DNA of 19,368 nucleotides from JBBSUQ01 sp964389755 (GTDB lineage Bacteria; Bacteroidota; Bacteroidia; Flavobacteriales_D; Crocinitomicaceae): the NCBI GenBank assembly GCA_964389755.1, contig CAYMEW010000050.1:1-19368 (forward strand). Reading direction: 5' to 3'. Numbering within the stretch: the first letter of the stretch is position 1; the number at the start of each line of letters is the position of its first letter. This document shows positions 14,964 through 19,368 of this stretch, in pieces. The notes under the pieces were generated by a model. The model saw only the letters and a program-made list of their open reading frames with translations, did not search any database and was not told the origin of the DNA. The translations under genes were made by a program, and so were the position numbers.

Positions 14964-16116
14964 GGATCAGTTTGGAAATTTCTTCAAAGTTATGATACTT
15001 TACGACATAGTCGCGGGCACCACGGCCAAGTAAACACCGTTCTTCTTCGGAAGTACTCAGCCGCCGGATGTGTTCGGCAAATGCTTCTGGACTTTCGGCC
15101 AGCAAAATATTCCTGCCGTGCTCGATGTGCAGCCCTTCTGCGCCCATGGCAGTAGTGATCACCGGAACGCCGCAACTCATAGCCTCGAGTATTTTGACGC
15201 GGACGCCCGAACCGCTTTGAACAGGTGCCACCAGGATCCCCGAACTGCAAATGAATTCTTCCGGGTCAGCGACCATTCCCCTGTTGTCGATCCGTGAACT
15301 GTGATAAGCTGGTTTGTCCGGCATGAAAGACCCGGCAAGTAATACCGGAAGGTCTTCGGGAAGTAGCGGAACAACCTGTTCCACGAGGTAATCGACCGCC
15401 TCGATGTTCGGAGGCCAGTTCATCGCTCCCATGTGAAAGATCGAACCCACGCTGTAATCTGCCGTGTGCTGCGGAAGTTTTAAGGGGAGCGGGATCGTAA
15501 TGAACTCCGTTTCGGGGATCAGTTTCTGCAGGAGCAACCGGTCGGTCTCGGAAACTGCAAAGATCACATCGAACTTCCGGGATAAACGGATTTCCTCGCG
15601 TTTCAGGTCGCGCGCTAATTTCTTTAGAAAAAGCTTTTTCAACGGGTTGCGTTCCCCGGCGGCCAGTTTTTCCCAGATCCGGAATTCCACGTTATGTGAG
15701 CGCATCACGGTTCGGCCCTTGAATATTGTAGTCACCAGGTCGTGGTATGGCGCGGTAAAGAGGCTGTCGAAATAGACGATATCAGGGCGGAACTGTTCGA
15801 TCTGTTTAAGTAACTGCCGGCCCGCTTCCGCGTCGTAGAAGCGGTCGAGGTTGTAAGAGCCCTGTTTGAACAGCGACAGAAAGGCTTTCCAGGGGGTCAC
15901 CGCCGTTTGGATCGGAATGGCTTCGGGACGGGTCCGTTCTTTTAACCAGTCGGGGAATTTCTGCAGATCGAAGGGATGCTTTTCGGTGGAAAGCGTTACC
16001 ATCTTGATGTCGTAGTCCGCATGATGCAACATCAGTGAGAGTACGGCCATCATTCCGCGACAGCCACCGTCCACGATCGGGTAGACCGGCTTATTGGAGA
16101 AATAGAGTATTTTCAT
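14938..16116 (-). CDS. Glycosyltransferase, GT4 (group 1) family
   Basis: 392 aa, GT-B fold. The N-terminal half starts MKILYFSNKPVYPIVDGGCR, and includes VMRSHNVEFRIWEKLA, a motif common in bacterial surface-glycan GT4 enzymes. The C-terminal half has GSIFHMGAMNWPPNIEAV and the donor-binding block GSGVRVKILEAMSCGVPVITT with Glu311. Same family as the downstream neighbour but clearly diverged, so it is not a recent tandem copy. The ATG overlaps the lptF/G stop (ATGA, 16113-16116), implying coupled translation with a lipid-export permease. This context suggests a role in lipopolysaccharide or another outer-membrane glycolipid; the sugar and linkage cannot be read from sequence. Confidence 0.87.
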   Translation of the reverse strand: MKILYFSNKPVYPIVDGGCRGMMAVLSLMLHHADYDIKMVTLSTEKHPFDLQKFPDWLKERTRPEAIPIQTAVTPWKAFLSLFKQGSYNLDRFYDAEAGRQLLKQIEQFRPDIVYFDSLFTAPYHDLVTTIFKGRTVMRSHNVEFRIWEKLAAGERNPLKKLFLKKLARDLKREEIRLSRKFDVIFAVSETDRLLLQKLIPETEFITIPLPLKLPQHTADYSVGSIFHMGAMNWPPNIEAVDYLVEQVVPLLPEDLPVLLAGSFMPDKPAYHSSRIDNRGMVADPEEFICSSGILVAPVQSGSGVRVKILEAMSCGVPVITTAMGAEGLHIEHGRNILLAESPEAFAEHIRRLSTSEEERCLLGRGARDYVVKYHNFEEISKLIRDTYSRQP

Positions 16117-17591
16117 GATAGCTTTTGCTTCTTTTTGCGGCGGAACAGCCTCAGCCAGAGGTCCCGGTCAAAGACCGCGCGGTCGTTTGCCGCTGCCCGC
16201 ATCAGTATAAAAGCAACCGGGCTCAGTAAAAAAGCCGGAAGCCACATCCCCCAGAAAGGACTCAACACCGGGTTTTTCCCCTGTGCGAGGTTATCTCCGA
16301 TGGTGGTAAGCACGAAGTAGACCATAAACAAGAGTGCTGCAATGACAACCGGGGCACCGAAGCCTCCCTTTCGAACGATGGCACCGAGCGGCGCTCCCAC
16401 GAAAAAGAGTACGATGATGCTGAAAGTCAGGGCAAATTTGCGATGGAATTCAATGTTGAATTTGTTAATATTACCTTCCGTGGTCTGCAGGAATTCAACC
16501 TGTCCCTCGAGGTTTTGAAGTTGTTTCCGAAGCCGTGATTGTACGGAAGTGAGTACACTTACACGCGTTTCAGGTGTCAGCGAATCGAATACGATCACCT
16601 GCGGCGTATGTCGTTCCTTCTTCAAAACATTCGTATCGCTGATGATCTTCGGATCTTTCAGCTGCTGTACCTGGAAGTAAGGATGGGCATTACAGATCGA
16701 GGAGGAGAAGTTGTCGAGTATTTTGCGAGTTTCCCGTTGCACACTGTCCATGGTTTCATCGAGCTGGAATACGTTCATCATTTCATACTGGTCCTGGAAC
16801 ATGTCTTCGTCCGAACGATTGAGCGAAAAGCCCGTCAGGTCTATTTTATAGGTTGCCTGCTCAAAAGCCGTTCTGCGCGACGGGTGCTCATTGAGTTTCC
16901 CCGGAACGATACGCCCGCTGGGAGCAAAAACGGGTGTCTGCGGAGCGAGTTCCTCCATCGCATAACCCTTTTCCAGTTCGAAAAACAGGTATTTCCCGTT
17001 CTCCGATTTATACATACGCCCGCGTTCGGCACGTACCGTTTTCAGTTGAGCCGGATCGGTACGGTCATGGATCAGCAGTCCCTCGAGTTTATCGTCCTGC
17101 ACTTTCTCGGCTTTGATGGCATAGCCTTCCAGTTCGGTGGAGTAGGCCCCGGGCGTAAGTATGGCGGAGATTTTGGTCTGTTGGATATCAAAAATAAGCG
17201 AGTGCCACTTCAGGTTCGCGATCGGTATGACGTAATTCGCGAAGTAAAAGGTAAATAATGCGATACCGAGTACCACGATCATCAGTGGCCGCAAAATACG
17301 GTATAAGGATAGTCCGCTGGATTTGAGTGCCGTGAGTTCATTGTGTTCGGCCAGGTTTCCCAGTGTCATGATCGAAGAAAGCAAAATGGCGAGCGGAAGT
17401 GCAAGCGGGATCAGGGAAGCGCTCACGTAAACAAGCAGTTCGATGATCACCCACACCGAAAGCCCTTTGCCCATCAGGTCGTCGATGTATTTCCAAAAGA
17501 ACTGCATCACCAGGATAAACATGGAAATACAGAGCGTCACAATGAACGGACCGATGAACGATCTTACACTGAAAATATAAAGTCGTTTCAA
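16113..17591 (-). CDS. LptF/LptG family lipopolysaccharide export permease
   Basis: 492 aa. Inner-membrane half of the LptB2FG ABC exporter that pulls lipopolysaccharide out of the inner membrane. Three N-terminal membrane helices (roughly 12-32, 45-75, 98-122), a large periplasmic domain (roughly 125-385, beta-jellyroll expected), and three C-terminal helices (roughly 388-408, 413-432, 442-465), then a basic tail RRKKKQK. The segment GNLAEHNELTALKSSGLSL between helices 2 and 3 is the coupling-helix region contacting the ATPase and is a strong family mark. F versus G cannot be decided here, as Bacteroidota members diverge from E. coli. It is somewhat longer than E. coli LptF/G (about 360), mostly in the periplasmic part. 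Lead gene of an operon with two glycosyltransferases. Confidence 0.9.
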   Translation of the reverse strand: MKRLYIFSVRSFIGPFIVTLCISMFILVMQFFWKYIDDLMGKGLSVWVIIELLVYVSASLIPLALPLAILLSSIMTLGNLAEHNELTALKSSGLSLYRILRPLMIVVLGIALFTFYFANYVIPIANLKWHSLIFDIQQTKISAILTPGAYSTELEGYAIKAEKVQDDKLEGLLIHDRTDPAQLKTVRAERGRMYKSENGKYLFFELEKGYAMEELAPQTPVFAPSGRIVPGKLNEHPSRRTAFEQATYKIDLTGFSLNRSDEDMFQDQYEMMNVFQLDETMDSVQRETRKILDNFSSSICNAHPYFQVQQLKDPKIISDTNVLKKERHTPQVIVFDSLTPETRVSVLTSVQSRLRKQLQNLEGQVEFLQTTEGNINKFNIEFHRKFALTFSIIVLFFVGAPLGAIVRKGGFGAPVVIAALLFMVYFVLTTIGDNLAQGKNPVLSPFWGMWLPAFLLSPVAFILMRAAANDRAVFDRDLWLRLFRRKKKQKLS

Positions 17592-17618
17592 AAATATGCC
17601 TTTTGATCAGTTTGGATA

Positions 17619-17626
17619 CAAAGATA
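17619..17626 (-). promoter_or_regulatory. -7 promoter box for the lptF/G operon
   Basis: TATCTTTG on the minus strand matches TAnnTTTG exactly and lies in the 56-base gap between the START-like gene and the permease, 27 bases before its ATG. No good TTG at the -33 spacing (it would fall at the end of the START-like gene), so this is tentative. Confidence 0.45.
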
Positions 17627-17647
17627 GTACCGCCGGACGAGATGACC

Positions 17648-18037
17648 TCAGGCGCCGAGCACTCTTTTCAGGTCTCCGATCTGCTGTTCCCACAGCATTT
17701 GAGCTTCTTCCACCTCGTCTTCTTCGGCAAAATCGGTCACCCGGAGCACCACGGTCTTCGTCATCGGATCGATGGAATAGGTGATCTCCACGTAGCAGCC
17801 GTTGTCTTCGTCCTCATCATCAAGCCATTGCCACTTAACGCCCTCCACCGTTTTGCGCGACAGGTTGCGCGCCTTTTCCTCGCTGCCGTCCCAGATGAAT
17901 GTGAACAGGTCGTCCTTGATGTGTACGTCCTCTGCAAACCACTCACTCAGTCCGCTCGGTGTGTTCAGCATATTTTCCAGTACTTTCGGGGATGTTTCGA
18001 GCAGGAACTCCATCTCGAATTTATTTTTGTCAGACAT
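17648..18037 (-). CDS. START-like (SRPBCC superfamily) domain protein
   Basis: 129 aa, a single START-like domain of the Aha1/SRPBCC type with a helix-grip fold that usually encloses a hydrophobic ligand cavity. It begins KFEMEFLLETSPKVLENML, continues with PSGLSEWFAEDV (the usual motif after helix 1), several alternating strands (FTFIWDG, VKWQWLDD, CYVEITYSI, TVVLRVTDFAE), and a long C-terminal helix (MLWEQQIGDLKRVL). Acidic overall and cytoplasmic. A small family widespread in Bacteroidota with no defined ligand or function. It is divergent from the membrane methyltransferase-like gene and read in the same direction as lptF/G but separated by a possible promoter. Confidence 0.82.
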   Translation of the reverse strand: MSDKNKFEMEFLLETSPKVLENMLNTPSGLSEWFAEDVHIKDDLFTFIWDGSEEKARNLSRKTVEGVKWQWLDDEDEDNGCYVEITYSIDPMTKTVVLRVTDFAEEDEVEEAQMLWEQQIGDLKRVLGA

Positions 18038-18059
18038 CGTTGTTGGCTTTTTATGTTAA

Positions 18060-18069
18060 CTTCGCGAAG
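18060..18069. promoter_or_regulatory. Palindrome between divergent genes
   Basis: CTTCGCGAAG is a perfect 10-bp palindrome in the 63-base gap between the START-like gene and the methyltransferase-like gene. It could be an operator shared by the two divergent promoters, or chance; no regulator gene is nearby. Confidence 0.25.
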
Positions 18070-18100
18070 GAAATTTGTGAAATATACATAATTCTTTTCA

Positions 18101-18850
18101 ATGGCATTAGTTCACTCTTTTGAAAAAAGCGGAAATGTTCTGTTCAAATACAGGGGGCAGATTCCGGTGGTTTTGTTTTTGATGGCAATACCGGCGATCT
18201 ACTTTACTAATTACGAGTGGCTTATGAATAATGAGCCGCTGCGTATCACACTGTTGATAACTTGCGCAGTCTTTTCCCTTGTCGGACAGATCGTTCGGGC
18301 CGTTGCCATCGGAACGAGCAATAAGAACACTTCGGGTCGGAATACCAAAGAGCAGGTGGCCGAAGCCCTGAATACAACCGGAATTTATTCGACCGTTCGC
18401 CATCCGCTGTACCTGGGTAACTTCTTCATGTGGATCGGGATCGTAATGTATACCTACAATCCCTGGTTTATCCTGTTGGTATGCTTGCTGTTCTGGCTGT
18501 ATTATGAGCGCATCATGTTTGCCGAAGAACGTTTCCTGGAACGCAAGTTCGGTGAGAGTTATGTGAACTGGTCGTTGAAAGTACCGGCATTCTGGCCTTC
18601 TTATAAGAATAAGGTAGCGAATAACATTCCTTTTTCGATGAAGACGATCCTTCGCCGGGAATATTCCGGTGTTACGGCAACGATCATCGGCTTTTTGTTC
18701 GTGGCCTACCTGCGCGAATGGCATTACTACGGAACACCTCCGATGAAGATCTCCTATGTAATCGTGTTGGGCATTGCACTTCTGATCACGCTTGTATTGC
18801 GAACCCTGAAGCACCATAGCAAAGCATTATACGAGGAAGACCGTTCCTGA
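18101..18850 (+). CDS. Integral membrane methyltransferase-like protein (isoprenylcysteine/phospholipid methyltransferase superfamily)
   Basis: 249 aa. Multi-spanning membrane protein with helices roughly at 24-40, 48-70, 105-135, 185-200 and 215-235. The family mark lies in the middle: GIYSTVRHPLYLGNF with R100-H101-P102-x-Y104-x-G106, then YYERIMFAEERFLERKFGE with Glu142/Glu143, as in ICMT and the PEMT/NnrU-like methyltransferases that use S-adenosylmethionine on a membrane substrate. The bacterial substrate is unknown. The part after residue 180 is less typical, adding two further membrane helices. The ATG at 18101 is 63 bases from the divergent START-like gene. No terminator is clear in the 150 bases after the stop. 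Confidence 0.8.
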   Translation: MALVHSFEKSGNVLFKYRGQIPVVLFLMAIPAIYFTNYEWLMNNEPLRITLLITCAVFSLVGQIVRAVAIGTSNKNTSGRNTKEQVAEALNTTGIYSTVRHPLYLGNFFMWIGIVMYTYNPWFILLVCLLFWLYYERIMFAEERFLERKFGESYVNWSLKVPAFWPSYKNKVANNIPFSMKTILRREYSGVTATIIGFLFVAYLREWHYYGTPPMKISYVIVLGIALLITLVLRTLKHHSKALYEEDRS

Positions 18851-18969
18851 AAATTGTCGCTTGCGTCAGGTAAACTCTTTTGCCGTTAAACTCAGTAAAT
18901 TAAGCCTGTTTTAAAGAAAAAAGAACAAATTATTTGCATCCTGAATGCTTCGGATACGAAATAAACATT

Positions 18970-18977
18970 TATATTTG
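18970..18977 (+). promoter_or_regulatory. -7 promoter box for the tRNA gene
   Basis: TATATTTG is an exact TAnnTTTG match 31 bases before the mature tRNA 5' end, followed by GCAGCC. The -33 region is poor (CTT near 18948), which is common for stable-RNA promoters that have a strong -7 box. Confidence 0.6.
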
Positions 18978-19008
18978 CAGCCTCAAAACCGCACAGGTTT
19001 GCAGATTT

Positions 19009-19082
19009 GGCGAGGTAGCTCAGTCGGTTAGAGCGCAGGATTCATAACCCTGAGGTCACGAGTTCAACTCTCGTCCTCGCTA
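19009..19082 (+). tRNA. tRNA-Met (anticodon CAT)
   Basis: 74 bases folding into a full cloverleaf. Acceptor GGCGAGG pairs with CCTCGCT (first pair G-U), discriminator A. D-stem GCTC/GAGC with an AGTCGGTTA loop, anticodon stem CAGGA/CCCTG around loop TTCATAA with CAT at 19043-19045, T-stem ACGAG/CTCGT around TTCAACT. The closing 31-39 pair of the anticodon stem is an A-C mismatch. CCA is not encoded, so it is added after transcription. The G-U first pair and the D-arm fit an elongator rather than an initiator; a tRNA-Ile with lysidine-modified CAT cannot be fully excluded. Confidence 0.93.
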
Positions 19083-19084
19083 CA

Positions 19085-19109
19085 AAAGGCCCGCTTCACG
19101 CGGGCCTTT
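19085..19109 (+). terminator. Intrinsic terminator behind tRNA-Met
   Basis: AAAGGCCCGC (19085-19094) pairs perfectly with GCGGGCCTTT (19100-19109), a 10-bp stem with loop TTCAC, starting two bases after the tRNA. The T run is only three bases on the plus strand, but the stem is very strong. Confidence 0.8.
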
Positions 19110-19124
19110 GTAATTACAACTACC

Positions 19125-19260
19125 ATGATCTACACGACTTACATCATACAACAACTTATAAACACTATAAGCTCCATTCCGAAGCAATCCGCGCGTACTT
19201 TACATGCGCCTTAGTGAAAGCTGCCGGGACCCAACGCATGCAGTTCCGCAGAACTTTTAC
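19125..19260 (+). pseudogene. Possible decayed GIY-YIG endonuclease start
   Basis: An ATG at 19125 opens MIYTTYIIQQ, which looks like the first strand of small GIY-YIG (URI-type) endonucleases; such genes are, to my knowledge, often found just after tRNAs in Bacteroidota. The frame stops after 29 codons (TAG 19212, then TGA). In the frame shifted by -1 from about 19160 the text reads KHYKLHSEAIRAYF, then VKAAG, faintly like the next family blocks. No complete GIY-YIG motif remains. This is a weak call that could be chance in noncoding DNA. Confidence 0.22.
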
Positions 19261-19342
19261 CTTGTCCGAATCCGCCTTCAGGCGGAAAGTTTGGTAAAAC
19301 GTTCCGGAACAAGTGCCCGTTGGGTGGCAGCTGCAACGCAGC
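19219..19342. repeat. Nested inverted-repeat element at the window edge
   Basis: An outer stem AGCTGCC (19219-19225) with GGCAGCT (19326-19332) and CCCAACG (19230-19236) with CGTTGGG (19318-19324) encloses a second pair TTTTACC (19255-19261) with GGTAAAA (19293-19299), and a central hairpin TCCGCC-TTCA-GGCGGA (19271-19286). Each arm also carries its own small palindrome, GTTCCGCAGAAC (19243-19254) and GTTCCGGAAC (19301-19310). A further hairpin GCTGC-AAC-GCAGC spans 19330-19342, followed by T-rich sequence. Together it could fold as a branched hairpin in DNA or RNA. No open frame crosses it convincingly. Its end may lie beyond the window. Confidence 0.6.
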
Positions 19343-19368
19343 GCTAGACTTTTTTGCCTACTTTTTTT

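Noticed and set aside
16539..17258. 239-codon open frame on the plus strand
   Set aside because: Antisense to the LptF/G periplasmic region; the minus-strand gene has clear family motifs.
18107..18817. 236-codon open frame on the minus strand
   Set aside because: Antisense to the membrane methyltransferase-like gene, which has membrane helices and the RHPxYxG motif; the antisense product has neither.

Overview
The window looks like chromosomal core genome of a Gram-negative member of the Bacteroidota, most likely Flavobacteriales (possibly near Fluviicola/Crocinitomicaceae; the family is a guess). The evidence is: promoters of the Bacteroidota type (TTG, 19-20 bases, TAnnTTTG) in front of several genes; almost no Shine-Dalgarno sequences; a bTHX small ribosomal protein; a lipoprotein M49 peptidase; DUF1015, TIGR02757 and START-like genes typical of the phylum; and LolD and LptF/G envelope transport genes. 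There are no transposases, phage genes, CRISPR arrays or rRNA genes.

Layout. Positions 58-2934 (minus strand) carry a short AMP nucleosidase and, upstream of it, a dipeptidyl-peptidase III-like zinc lipoprotein, separated by an intrinsic terminator. At 3113-5419 (plus) there is a large acyl-CoA dehydrogenase/oxidase with an extra N-terminal helical domain. It converges, with a 3-base gap, on a minus-strand operon at 5423-9379 read serC, serA, DUF1015, yggS (serine synthesis plus a PLP-homeostasis protein). Positions 9483-10874 (minus) hold hup (HU), trmH and a bTHX ribosomal protein with a histone H1-like tail, with terminators behind hup and bTHX. Positions 11077-13705 (minus) are a tightly coupled operon ribBA, lolD, TIGR02757. 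Positions 13782-17591 (minus) are lptF/G followed by two overlapping glycosyltransferase genes. Positions 17648-18037 (minus) encode a START-like protein, divergent from a membrane methyltransferase-like gene at 18101-18850 (plus). The window closes with a tRNA-Met(CAT), a strong terminator, a short tract that may be a decayed GIY-YIG gene, and a nested set of inverted repeats running to the edge.

How the parts fit. Most genes are housekeeping: serine and riboflavin synthesis, purine salvage, fatty acid oxidation, tRNA methylation, nucleoid and ribosome proteins, and outer-membrane lipid/lipoprotein export. Stop/start overlaps (ATGA or TAATG) tie DUF1015 to yggS, ribBA to lolD to TIGR02757, and lptF/G to the first glycosyltransferase. 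I see no defence island or clearly new system. The points most worth a second look are the bTHX-H1 fusion, the extra domain on the acyl-CoA enzyme, the lipid-export/glycosyltransferase operon, and the structured DNA after the tRNA. Family assignments come from reading motifs; no database search was run.
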